NCBI RefSeq assembly: GCF_900108365.1
Contig: NZ_FNWQ01000004.1
Span: forward strand, 124,001-188,000
Direction: 5' to 3'
Source of the DNA: Chryseobacterium culicis
GTDB taxonomy: Bacteria; Bacteroidota; Bacteroidia; Flavobacteriales; Weeksellaceae
Length of the DNA: 64,000 bases
The notes below the pieces were generated by a model. That model had not been told where the DNA came from, searched no databases, and saw only the letters and a program-made list of their open reading frames with translations. The translations under genes were made by a program, and so were the position numbers. Shown here piece after piece: positions 7,611 through 16,254 of this stretch (position 1 is the first letter of the stretch; each line of letters opens with the position of its first letter).

Positions 7611-8660
7611 TTATAGCTGGTAGTAAGCTGTGTAAAGGGCTATACCATTTAGTGCAGTGTGGTTTTGCTTGACCAGATAAATTGGAGTACTTCTCAGCAA
7701 CTCCTCCATTTTATCACTGATTTTGAACTTCTCATAGAATTTATCCTTGTCAATATATTCTCTCACAATCTGTGGAATATCTCCGGCAATCAGCAGTCCT
7801 CCTGTAGCTTTAAGCTTTAGAGTAAGGTTATTGGCTTCTCTTGCCAGAAACTCAAGGAAAGTATCTAAAGCAATTCTGCAGATCAGAACATTTTCTTCAA
7901 CAGCAGCTTTATATAACTCTTCTACGAAATTCCCCTGTGCAAGACGCTCACCCAGCCATTCCGGCTCCGGATGTCTTTTTACATCTCTCAAGAATCTGTA
8001 GATATTAAATAATCCGGACTTGGAAAGTACATTTTCCCAGCTTACAATACCATAGATATTATTTAAGAACTGGTAAAATTCAACCTCTACATTGGTTCTT
8101 GGTGAGAACTCAGAGTGTCCCCCTTCTGTAGCAAAAGGTCTCAGATATTTTCCGTCAAAGAAATATCCTGCTTCACCTAATCCGTTTCCTGGAGCAAGTA
8201 CCGCTACATTTCCTTTTTCAAGATGTCCGCCTGTATAGATGGGTTCAAGATCGTTATCTTCAAGAAGGGCCATCCCGTATGCTGAAGCTTCAAGGTCATT
8301 CAGCATTTCTACTTTTTCAAACCCGAAATCCCGGGCATATTCAGCAACATCTAAATGCCAACCCAGTCTTGCAGGGCTGCTCTTCCCGTCCAATACAGGG
8401 CCTGGCACCGCCATCCCAAGACGTTTTACGTTTTGCAGCTGATTATCCTGAATAAACTTCTTCAGTATTTCTGAAAAAGAAGCATACTCTTTCGTTGCAT
8501 ATGTATTTTGTACTTGTATCTCAAGACCTCCGTTCCCGGAAACAAAATAGCCTAAGATGGTTGTATCTTCGCGAAGACTAGCTCCAATGATAGAAACATT
8601 ATCATTATTACTGTTCTCTACTCCTGGTAAATAAAGTGGAAATTTTGGATTCAGAATCAT
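7611..8660 (-). CDS. glk: Glucokinase
   Basis: The 349-aa protein belongs to the bacterial glucokinase family (ROK/Glk fold) and phosphorylates glucose to glucose-6-phosphate. Recognisable parts are KRLGMAVPGPVLDGK, the sugar-binding MLNDLEASAYGM, APGNGLGEAGYF, TEGGHSEFSP and the late LKATGGLLIAGDIPQ. An upstream TTG would lengthen the frame to 8729, but that stretch overlaps the terminator hairpin of the preceding gene (8717-8746). I therefore chose the ATG at 8660 (MILNPKFPLY). It is transcribed alone. Confidence 0.9.
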   Translation of the reverse strand: MILNPKFPLYLPGVENSNNDNVSIIGASLREDTTILGYFVSGNGGLEIQVQNTYATKEYASFSEILKKFIQDNQLQNVKRLGMAVPGPVLDGKSSPARLGWHLDVAEYARDFGFEKVEMLNDLEASAYGMALLEDNDLEPIYTGGHLEKGNVAVLAPGNGLGEAGYFFDGKYLRPFATEGGHSEFSPRTNVEVEFYQFLNNIYGIVSWENVLSKSGLFNIYRFLRDVKRHPEPEWLGERLAQGNFVEELYKAAVEENVLICRIALDTFLEFLAREANNLTLKLKATGGLLIAGDIPQIVREYIDKDKFYEKFKISDKMEELLRSTPIYLVKQNHTALNGIALYTAYYQL

Positions 8661-8716
8661 AACCTCAAATTTTACCAAATATAATAATTGTTTTTGTAAA
8701 ACATGCACAGAACGAA

Positions 8717-8746
8717 AAAACCTTTCCACTTTCGTGAAAAGGTTTT
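8717..8746 (-). terminator. Terminator after the outer-membrane barrel gene
   Basis: AAAACCTTTCCAC-like arm and GTGAAAAGGTTTT form a hairpin downstream of the minus-strand gene ending at 8777. Its position also argues against the long glk start. Confidence 0.65.
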
Positions 8747-8776
8747 GGTTAATAATTGTTTATATATTAAATCTAA

Positions 8777-9340
8777 CTACTTTCCTAATGGAATATTATA
8801 ACCGAATCCTACACCGATATTCCCCACATTATAGTCCTGACCTGGTAAATCTCCTTTAGTTCCTACAAAAACCTTCTGGTACTGTACGAAGAAATTCCAG
8901 TCTCTGTTGTGGTATCCGATCTCCGGTTTAAGGTAAAAACCTCCGCTTGCTCTTTCAACATTCGTATTGGAAGCCACTGCTTTGTCTCCCACAAGGAAAC
9001 CATATCCTAAATCAGTTCCGAAATAGAAACCGGTTTGTTTTGGATAAATTCTGATTAATGCAGCTACAGGAACTACTCCTACGTCATTATTTTTATATCC
9101 GTTGTTTTCTTTTCCAAAATAGTGAGTATATCCAGATGCGATACCCAGTCCAAATCCTGGTGTGATCAGGTTCTGGTAAGCAACATCCACTCCTACTGCA
9201 GCGGAAAGATTATCTGCGGGAACTGCTAAACCAACATTTGCGCCTACTTTGATCATATTGTTCATCTGAGCACTTTGAGCGCTTGCTATACCTGCTGTTA
9301 AAATACCAGCGAGTACTATTGCCTGTTTAAACATTTTCAT
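8777..9340 (-). CDS. Outer-membrane beta-barrel protein
   Basis: The 187-aa protein has a signal peptide cleaved near ASAQSAQ. Alternating amphipathic strands rich in Gly, Tyr and Asn end in VGFGYNIPLGK, which is typical of small OmpA/OprF-type barrels without a periplasmic domain. It probably sits in the outer membrane; no substrate can be inferred. The long noncoding stretch upstream fits an individually regulated gene. Confidence 0.75.
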   Translation of the reverse strand: MKMFKQAIVLAGILTAGIASAQSAQMNNMIKVGANVGLAVPADNLSAAVGVDVAYQNLITPGFGLGIASGYTHYFGKENNGYKNNDVGVVPVAALIRIYPKQTGFYFGTDLGYGFLVGDKAVASNTNVERASGGFYLKPEIGYHNRDWNFFVQYQKVFVGTKGDLPGQDYNVGNIGVGFGYNIPLGK

Positions 9341-9724
9341 AACTCTAATTTTTAAATTTTACTAAACAAGAGGATGTAAAAATCATGCCAAGCAAGGCTG
9401 ATTCTCTGATTTTAACATTGAAACAATCCATAAAACAATGAATATCAACGTATTATTTTTAACAAAATTTAAATGTTTGTTTAACAAAAATTATCAAAAA
9501 ATGATGCCGAATAGTGAATTAAAGGATGGAAGAAAGGATGCTGGAAGAAATATACTTTTATAAAATCAATTCTCTTTCTATGTTACAAGACTTTCTGCAT
9601 CTTTCATTTAACCTCAAACTTCCCGCTTACAGCCTCTGGCCCTCTCAACAATATTAACAAACCTTAACCCGTTACTATTTTAACCTTTATCTTGGAAGTA
9701 CATCAAAAAAATAAATCTCTCATA
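9341..9724. other. Noncoding gap, 384 bp
   Basis: The stretch separates two divergent genes and is AT-rich. I see no open frame with coding character, no strong hairpin and no repeat. It should hold the promoters of both flanking genes, but no clear TAnnTTTG match was found. Confidence 0.5.
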
Positions 9725-11104
9725 ATGGCTGATTCATTATTAAAAAACAAGCATCTTCTTTGGCGGGCAGGTTTCGGTGTTGGAGTTAATCAAATTGATG
9801 ATTTGAAAAATAAGAACATCAAAACGCTGATGAATGAATTATTTAAAGAAGACAGCTTCCGGGAAATTACTTATGACACACCGGATCCGGTTTTGGCAGC
9901 TGACTACATGAACAGTACAGCCCCTGCAGAAATGAAAAAAGAAATGCAGAGAATCAACAGGGAGCAAAATAACGAACTGAACCTTAATTTTTTGAATTCT
10001 ATAGTAAACAGTAAGGAGCAGATGAGAGAAAAAATGGCATTCTTCTGGCATGGGCATTTTGCATCAAGAGTACAAAATCCAAGGTTCAACAAACAGCTTT
10101 TAAATACGATCAGGAAAAATGCGCTTGGAAATTTCAAAGATCTGCTTTTTGAGATCAGTCAGTCACCAGCGATGCTTAACTTTCTAAACAATCAGCAGAA
10201 CAAAAAAGATCATCCTAATGAAAATTTCGCCCGTGAAGTCATGGAATTATTTACCATGGGCAGAGGAAATTACACGGAAAAAGATGTAAGAGAAGGGGCC
10301 AGAGCCTTTACCGGATGGAGCTATGATAAAGAAGGAAATTTTAAAGAGAGAAAAAACCTTCATGACGAAGGCAGCAAAACCTTTTTAGGAAAAACAGGCA
10401 GCTTCGACGGAAGTGATGTTCTCAATATAATTCTCGAACAGAAAGCAACGGCACAATTCATTACCACAAAGATTTATAAATTCTTCGTCAATGAAAAACC
10501 AGATCAGGAGATTATTAATCAACTCAGTACCAACTTCTACAATTCAGGATATGACATCAAGAAACTGATGACTGAGATATTCTCAAGTTCATGGTTTTAC
10601 GATCAAAAGAATATAGGAAACCGTATAAAATCTCCCGTGGAGCTTATAGCAGGAATCATGAGAATTCTTCCTATGCAAATCCAGAATCCTGAAAACCTCA
10701 TCGTCTACCAGAAATTGTTAGGACAAATGCTTCTTTATCCCCCCAATGTTTCAGGATGGCCTAATGGGAAGTCGTGGATTGACAGCTCCACTCTGATGTT
10801 GAGGCTCCAGGTACCGCAGATCTGGTCTGGACTTCGCCCTTTGGAATACAGTCCGCGACAGGATGATGATATAGATATGGGTATGAAATCCCGCGAAACA
10901 GCTTTAAATAAAAGTTTTAAAAATCCCAATATTACGATCGACTGGGGCCGTATTGAAAAGCTTTTTGAGAATAAAAACTGTGAAGACTATCTTTTGCAGA
11001 ACCCACGTAGTCTGGACATGAATTCTGTGAAGAATTTTTCCGACAAAAGTATCAAAATGAATATCATCAATCTGATGTCAACGCCAGAATACCAGTTAAT
11101 GTAG
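9725..11104 (+). CDS. DUF1800 family protein
   Basis: The 459-aa protein matches the DUF1800 family: HLLWRAGFGV near the N-terminus, MAFFWHGHFA, REVMELFTMGRGNYTEKDV, GARAFTGWSY and the late YPPNVSGWPNGKSW. DUF1800 proteins occur with DUF1501 proteins, as here (next gene 24 nt after the stop). Their biochemical role is unknown; export by association is suspected. The frame opens at a TTG (9692), but the ATG at 9725 (MADSLLKNKHLLW) fits the family start. Confidence 0.92.
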   Translation: MADSLLKNKHLLWRAGFGVGVNQIDDLKNKNIKTLMNELFKEDSFREITYDTPDPVLAADYMNSTAPAEMKKEMQRINREQNNELNLNFLNSIVNSKEQMREKMAFFWHGHFASRVQNPRFNKQLLNTIRKNALGNFKDLLFEISQSPAMLNFLNNQQNKKDHPNENFAREVMELFTMGRGNYTEKDVREGARAFTGWSYDKEGNFKERKNLHDEGSKTFLGKTGSFDGSDVLNIILEQKATAQFITTKIYKFFVNEKPDQEIINQLSTNFYNSGYDIKKLMTEIFSSSWFYDQKNIGNRIKSPVELIAGIMRILPMQIQNPENLIVYQKLLGQMLLYPPNVSGWPNGKSWIDSSTLMLRLQVPQIWSGLRPLEYSPRQDDDIDMGMKSRETALNKSFKNPNITIDWGRIEKLFENKNCEDYLLQNPRSLDMNSVKNFSDKSIKMNIINLMSTPEYQLM

Positions 11105-11128
11105 CCACCTTTCCTTAAAAACAAAATT

Positions 11129-12313
11129 ATGTTAATCAAAAGAAGAGAATTTCTCAAAATAAGTTCACTGGCTACCGCTTCTATGCTGATGCCTAACTTT
11201 TTGAAAGCGATGACGCTGGATGAAGCTTTGAGCCCTGATCAGAATATTCTGGTAGTTCTTCAGTTTACTGGCGGAAATGATGGGTTGAATACGATTATTC
11301 CGGCAAGAAATGACATTTACTTCAGAGAAAGAAAAACACTGGCTATTCAGAATTCCATACCGCTTACAGATGAGGCCGGAATTAATCCGTCCCTCTCCTA
11401 TTTTAAAGAGCTTTTTGATAACGGTGAGCTGTCTGTAATGAACAATGTTGGCTATCCCAATCCGGATAAATCCCATTTTAGAAGTATGGATATCTGGCAG
11501 TCGGCAAGCAGAAGTGATCAGTTTCTGGAAACAGGCTGGCTTGGGCGTTTCCTGGATGAAGAATGTTACCGGTGCGACCACCCTACCCAGGCACTGGAAG
11601 TAGACGATATGCTAAGTCTTGCCTTAAAAGGAGAAAATAATAAAGCTTTTGCCTTTAAAGATCCTAAAAGACTTTATCAAACCAGTCAGGAAAAGTATTT
11701 TAAATCACTGTACGACCACCATCACGATGATGAAACCGTATCTTACCTTTATCAGACTCTAGGCTCTACCATTAATAATGCTGATTATATCTTTGAAAAA
11801 AGCAAAGCTAAAAAGACGGAACAGGCTTATCCTAATTCCCAGTTAGGAAAAGATTTTAAAACGGTTGCTTCTTTGATAAAATCAGACATCAATACTCAGG
11901 TGTATTATCTTTCTGTAGGAAGTTTTGATACGCACGTCAATCAGAATGACAGGCAGAAAAAATTGTTTGATGATATCAATGAATCGGTAAAATCATTTGT
12001 AGCCGATATGAAAAGCAATGGACTCTTCAAAAATATCCTGTTGATGACATTTTCTGAGTTCGGCCGCCGCGTAGCACAGAATGCCAGTAACGGAACAGAT
12101 CACGGAACCGCTAATCAAATGTTTTTTATCAGTGGAAATCTTAAGAAAAAAGGACTGCTGAATACACTTCCCGATCTTCAGAACCTGAATGAAGGCGACC
12201 TGATCTACCAAGAAGACTTCAGAAAAGTATATGCCACCATTTTAAAAAACTGGCTTAAAGCAAATTCCTCTAAGGTATTGGGATGGAAAGACGGGATTTA
12301 TGATTTCGTATAG
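11129..12313 (+). CDS. DUF1501 family protein with Tat-type signal
   Basis: The 394-aa protein begins with MLIKRREFLKISSLATAS, a twin-arginine export signal. It belongs to the DUF1501 group, related to the alkaline phosphatase/sulfatase fold. It shows FTGGNDGLNTIIPA, SHFRSMDIWQSAS, GSFDTHVNQ, FSEFGRRVAQNASNGTDHGT and a conserved late His-Gly pair. It forms an operon with the DUF1800 gene. The substrate is unknown. Confidence 0.92.
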   Translation: MLIKRREFLKISSLATASMLMPNFLKAMTLDEALSPDQNILVVLQFTGGNDGLNTIIPARNDIYFRERKTLAIQNSIPLTDEAGINPSLSYFKELFDNGELSVMNNVGYPNPDKSHFRSMDIWQSASRSDQFLETGWLGRFLDEECYRCDHPTQALEVDDMLSLALKGENNKAFAFKDPKRLYQTSQEKYFKSLYDHHHDDETVSYLYQTLGSTINNADYIFEKSKAKKTEQAYPNSQLGKDFKTVASLIKSDINTQVYYLSVGSFDTHVNQNDRQKKLFDDINESVKSFVADMKSNGLFKNILLMTFSEFGRRVAQNASNGTDHGTANQMFFISGNLKKKGLLNTLPDLQNLNEGDLIYQEDFRKVYATILKNWLKANSSKVLGWKDGIYDFV

Positions 12314-12374
12314 GGAAACCACAAAAGTCAAAAGATTTTTTTAGAAGTTTTTAATCTGGATAATGAATAGTAAA

Positions 12375-12480
12375 AAGCTTAGATTCCTGTGGAATGACAA
12401 ACTGTGCAGATAGACTGTCATTGAAACTGTGTCATTCGGTAGGAGGCGAAAATTCAAAGAATTTTTGACGGGGTTGTAAC
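12375..12480 (-). repeat. Dispersed intergenic repeat, copy 1 (reverse orientation)
   Basis: Read on the minus strand, it matches the repeats at 18081 and 36441: the core CCCCGTCAAAAATTCTTTGA, then GAATTTTCGCC. Further on it shares with the 36441 copy a stretch with GAATGACACA and TTTGTCATTCC. It is noncoding and lies between genes. This copy lacks the middle part seen in copy 3. Confidence 0.75.
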
Positions 12481-12508
12481 AATGATCCTCTTCAACACTC
12501 ATCAACAA

Positions 12509-12545
12509 AAAAAGAGACTGTACATACTAATGACAGTCTCTTTTT
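12509..12545. terminator. Terminator downstream of the 45-aa gene
   Basis: AAAGAGACTGT (12511-12521) pairs with ACAGTCTCTTT (12533-12543), with A and T runs on the two sides. It can serve the minus-strand small gene and the plus-strand DUF1501 operon. Confidence 0.75.
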
Positions 12546-12576
12546 AAATAATTTTAAATTTTAACTACTTTTACGT

Positions 12577-12714
12577 TTAAGCCGTAATCTGCTTTGGTTC
12601 TTTTTCTTTCTGATCTTCTTTTTTGTCAAGTTTCTCAGATATTTTTTTAACAATATATTCTATTGCTATGGGTGCTAAGATGGCAATTAATGCTTTAAAT
12701 ATTCTTGATTTCAT
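12577..12714 (-). CDS. Small membrane-anchored protein, 45 aa
   Basis: A 45-codon frame starts at ATG 12714 and ends at 12577. It encodes an N-terminal hydrophobic helix (FKALIAILAPIAIEYIV, about residues 5-21) followed by a highly charged tail rich in Lys and Glu. The distribution is clearly protein-like, and a strong terminator follows at 12509-12545. It resembles small single-pass membrane proteins of flavobacteria, but I recognise no family. It is easily missed by gene callers. Confidence 0.6.
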   Translation of the reverse strand: MKSRIFKALIAILAPIAIEYIVKKISEKLDKKEDQKEKEPKQITA

Positions 12715-12820
12715 AATTAATTTGGTATTGTTACGTTATTAATACAATTTCTAAGCCAAGATAAAATTCATCCATACAATATCTGCTGTAATCGTTTATT
12801 GATGGGACTTCTCAAATAGA

Positions 12821-13840
12821 TCAGATTTCATCAGGAACAATCAGATTTTCATAATTTTTATTTCCTGCTTTAAATTTCTCTTCCATTTTCAGCCTCAATT
12901 TCCGGGGCTTATGAACAATTAAACTGTCACCAAACCCAAGCAGCAATCTTTCTAACTCAAAATTGATCTGAACACAAATTTTAAAGAGCGTCCCTTCATA
13001 ATCTTCCTTTATAATTTCCTGGCTTTTATGCAGCGGTTTGGTTTTTACATAAGGAGCATTGCCTGCATCTACCCAGAACACTACATTTCTCGGCTCCATA
13101 GATTCTGAAACCGTTACCCCTACAATATCTTTAAAATATTCATCTCCATCCAGCTCCCTGTCAATATACTGAAGACTTTCATCTGCTTCAATACTTTCCA
13201 TCCTGTCCAGCGCCAGATTATACATTTTCTGCTTGTAGAGGCAGATCAGGAACCAACGGTTATTGAACTCCTTCAAAAGCTGGGGATGTACGGTAAAAAT
13301 ATTGGATTCTCTTGCAGTAAAGCTTTTGTAAAGAATCTTCAGTACTTTTTTATTGGCAATACTTTCATACAAAATATCAATATGCTCCAATCCTTTTAAC
13401 TGTTCATTTTTATCCAAGTGAATAATCGACTTCTGACTGGTTGCATGAATGGAGTCCTCCAGCTTCTGAATAACTCCATTCATCTCCTTGAACATAGAAA
13501 AGTCTTTAAACTGCTTCAGAATCTGAACAGCATTGTTCATTGCCTTCAGATCACTTTCATTCACGGAGATATTGTGAATGCTGTATTCCGGATCACTGTA
13601 ACGGTAGTATTTTCTTTCGTAAACTTCAATAGGAGCCTCATATCCGAATTTTTCACTCCGCATATTCTGAAGATCAAGCTGAACCGTACGCTTGCTGACA
13701 AAGGATTCTTTTCCTTCGAATTCAAATAATGCTTCCGAACATTCATCTATAAGATCATCCAGCGTATATTTTCTGTATTTGTTTTTAAGACATTTATCTA
13801 ACGTTTTATACCTGATCAGGGCATTTTTATTGGATGACAT
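12821..13840 (-). CDS. WYL-domain transcriptional regulator
   Basis: The 339-aa protein has an N-terminal DNA-binding segment (about residues 1-70, with YTLDDLIDECSEALFEFEGK and KRTVQLDLQNMR). A WYL sensor domain follows (about 155-240), recognised by HPQLLKEFNNRWFLICLYKQ and NLALDRMESIEA. The C-terminal extension (ERLLLGFGDSLIVHKPRKLR) is the usual WYL C-terminal domain. WYL regulators respond to nucleic acid or nucleotide ligands and are often linked with defence and RNA repair. It lies downstream of the HopJ-like gene on the same strand, and both diverge from rtcB. It is therefore the best candidate to bind the shared element found before rtcB and the 22-kb operon. That link is inference. 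Confidence 0.9.
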   Translation of the reverse strand: MSSNKNALIRYKTLDKCLKNKYRKYTLDDLIDECSEALFEFEGKESFVSKRTVQLDLQNMRSEKFGYEAPIEVYERKYYRYSDPEYSIHNISVNESDLKAMNNAVQILKQFKDFSMFKEMNGVIQKLEDSIHATSQKSIIHLDKNEQLKGLEHIDILYESIANKKVLKILYKSFTARESNIFTVHPQLLKEFNNRWFLICLYKQKMYNLALDRMESIEADESLQYIDRELDGDEYFKDIVGVTVSESMEPRNVVFWVDAGNAPYVKTKPLHKSQEIIKEDYEGTLFKICVQINFELERLLLGFGDSLIVHKPRKLRLKMEEKFKAGNKNYENLIVPDEI

Positions 13841-13893
13841 TCTTTAATATTTAATGATTGGGTGTTTTTTATAAGTAAATCTGCTTTTTACAA

Positions 13894-14229
13894 TTATTTA
13901 TCTTTCAAAGCATTTTGATCAAAAGTAATCCCATCCCAGCCGGATTTCATAAAGTTTCGGATATTCTGATGATCAGTTCCTTCCGGGTTTTTCAAAACAT
14001 CTTCTCTGTAGAATTCACCAAAAAGCCAAAGAGTTTCCTCTTTCGTCAGATCATGAATACTTGCAAAGCTGAAAACTTTGCACGAACCATTATTCTGCCC
14101 TGCCTGATTGGTAGTATCACCATTTTGAAAAGCAGTGGGTGTGAAATCATAATGTTCATCAATATAACTGATTACCTCATTAAACTGGATTGTTTCCGGA
14201 AAATGTTTTAATTGTTCTAATAATACCAT
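13894..14229 (-). CDS. HopJ type III effector family protein
   Basis: The 111-aa protein matches the HopJ family found in many non-pathogens. It contains FNEVISYIDEHYDFTPTAFQNG, NGSCKVFSFASIHDLTKEETL, WLFGEFYREDVL and DHQNIRNFMKSGWDG. Despite the name, there is no type III secretion system here and the housekeeping role is unknown. It precedes the WYL regulator by 53 nt on the same strand and diverges from rtcB, so it shares the rtcB control region (14230-14389). Confidence 0.85.
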   Translation of the reverse strand: MVLLEQLKHFPETIQFNEVISYIDEHYDFTPTAFQNGDTTNQAGQNNGSCKVFSFASIHDLTKEETLWLFGEFYREDVLKNPEGTDHQNIRNFMKSGWDGITFDQNALKDK

Positions 14230-14332
14230 GGACCTTGTTTTTTTAGATTATATATTGTTTTTACGAATCGGCCGACGGGCTTTATCGTTTCTTTTTTTAA
14301 TTTTTTTGTAAAAATAATTAAATTTTCTTTAT

Positions 14333-14370
14333 CTACGCAAAACTATTGCGCAATAAGCATATTACTTTGC
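14333..14370 (+). promoter_or_regulatory. rtcB promoter with CGCAA-N5-TTGCG operator candidate
   Basis: CTACGCAA (14333-14340), 5 nt, TTGCG (14346-14350) forms the inverted repeat CGCAA-N5-TTGCG. The -7-like box ACTTTGC (14364-14370) follows, 20 nt before the rtcB ATG. The same two elements with identical 31-nt offset occur before the nucleotidyltransferase operon (22076 and 22107). The 10-mer AACTATTGCG recurs inverted before the second nucleotidyltransferase (24841-24850). Confidence 0.6.
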
Positions 14371-14383
14371 ATCATCAAAATGA

Positions 14384-15772
<1,389 letters not shown>

Positions 15773-15797
15773 TGGTATATCTGATATGATTATAGTT

Positions 15798-15879
15798 AAA
15801 CCTTATAGTTTTTTGAAACCTATAAGGTTTATAAAAACTAATAACCAGCCTCACGGGTATAAAAGCCTGTAAGGTTCAT
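15798..15879. repeat. Two related hairpins after rtcB
   Basis: AAACCTTATAG (15798-15808) pairs perfectly with CTATAAGGTTT (15820-15830). A degenerate second copy at about 15849-15875 keeps the pairing by compensation (CCTCACGGG with CCTGTAAGG, 8 of 9 pairs). Both are followed by a similar T/A-rich GGTT(T/C)AT(A/G)AAAAC tail. The first can act as the rtcB terminator. Alternatively both belong to the RNA array that follows. Confidence 0.6.
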
Positions 15880-15902
15880 GAAAACTAAATTATATAAAGG
15901 CA

Positions 15903-16014
15903 GGGGCAGTAGCTCAGATGGTTAGAGCAACAAAATTACTTTCCGCTGCAGGCAGATAAGGTTCCTATTAATCGCCAAGATTGTGGGTCACAGGTTCGAG
16001 TCCTGTCTGCTCCT
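15903..16014 (+). ncRNA. tRNA-like RNA with a 45-nt insert replacing the anticodon loop
   Basis: GGGGCAG (15903-15909) pairs with CTGCTCC (16007-16013) as an acceptor stem, followed by T as discriminator and no CCA. The D arm is canonical (GCTC, loop with GG and A21, GAGC at 15912-15928, T8 present). The class I variable loop is GGGTC (15985-15989). The T arm ACAGG-TTCGAGT-CCTGT (15990-16006) is perfect. The anticodon stem is only ACAA/TTGT (15930-15933, 15981-15984). Between them lies an insert (15935-15979) that folds as GGC-A-GAT/ATC-GCC (15951-15976) and carries ACTTTCCGC and GGTTCCTAT, both also found in the hairpins at 16072-16234. It cannot decode as written. It may be an RtcB substrate, a bait RNA, or a tRNA gene broken by insertion. 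Confidence 0.75.
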
Positions 16015-16071
16015 CAACATAATGAAAATGCTTATTTTAACCTCATCATTTTAATTAGGTAAAAAATTTAA

Positions 16072-16234
16072 GGCAAAGAAAGTTCCTATAATTTAGAATT
16101 ACTTTCCGCCTTTTTACAAATTATAAGGCAAAGGGAGTTCCTATATTTTTTTGGAAAAATACTCCCCGCTTTTTATAAACTATAGGTAAAAGGAGTTCCT
16201 ATACCCTTCACTTTTAATGAATCTACTCCTCACT
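16072..16234 (+). repeat. Three tandem covarying hairpins
   Basis: Three units (starting 16072, 16127, 16185; spacing 55 and 58 nt) share the form GG(C/T)-AAA-stem-TCCTATA-loop-stem-C-(G/A)C(C/T). The inner stems are GAAAGT/ACTTTC, GGGAGT/ACTCCC and AGGAGT/ACTCCT: sequences differ but each is perfectly complementary. The outer stems GGC/GCC, GGC/GCT and GGT/ACT also stay paired. The asymmetric AAA/C internal loop and the TTCCTATA loop sequence are invariant. Such compensatory change indicates selection for RNA structure. The array lies between the tRNA-like RNA and the TerD-like gene, whose start is 20 nt past the last hairpin. They may be separate small RNAs or one 5' leader. Confidence 0.75.
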
Positions 16235-16254
16235 TATTTTTTAAACTTAAAACA

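Noticed and set aside
15937..15974. A group I intron or archaeal-type intron in the tRNA-like RNA
   Set aside because: The insert is only 45 nt, far below group I size, and there is no splicing endonuclease gene in the window. I therefore call it only an insert.
16072..16234. Resemblance of AAAGTTCCTATA...TAGAA... to a Flp recombinase FRT site, or to integron attC sites
   Set aside because: The arms are complementary only inside each hairpin unit and vary between units; no core/attC consensus and no integrase is nearby. Structured RNA fits better.
16072..16234. CRISPR array
   Set aside because: Only three units with unequal, covarying arms and no identical repeats or unique spacers; no cas genes.
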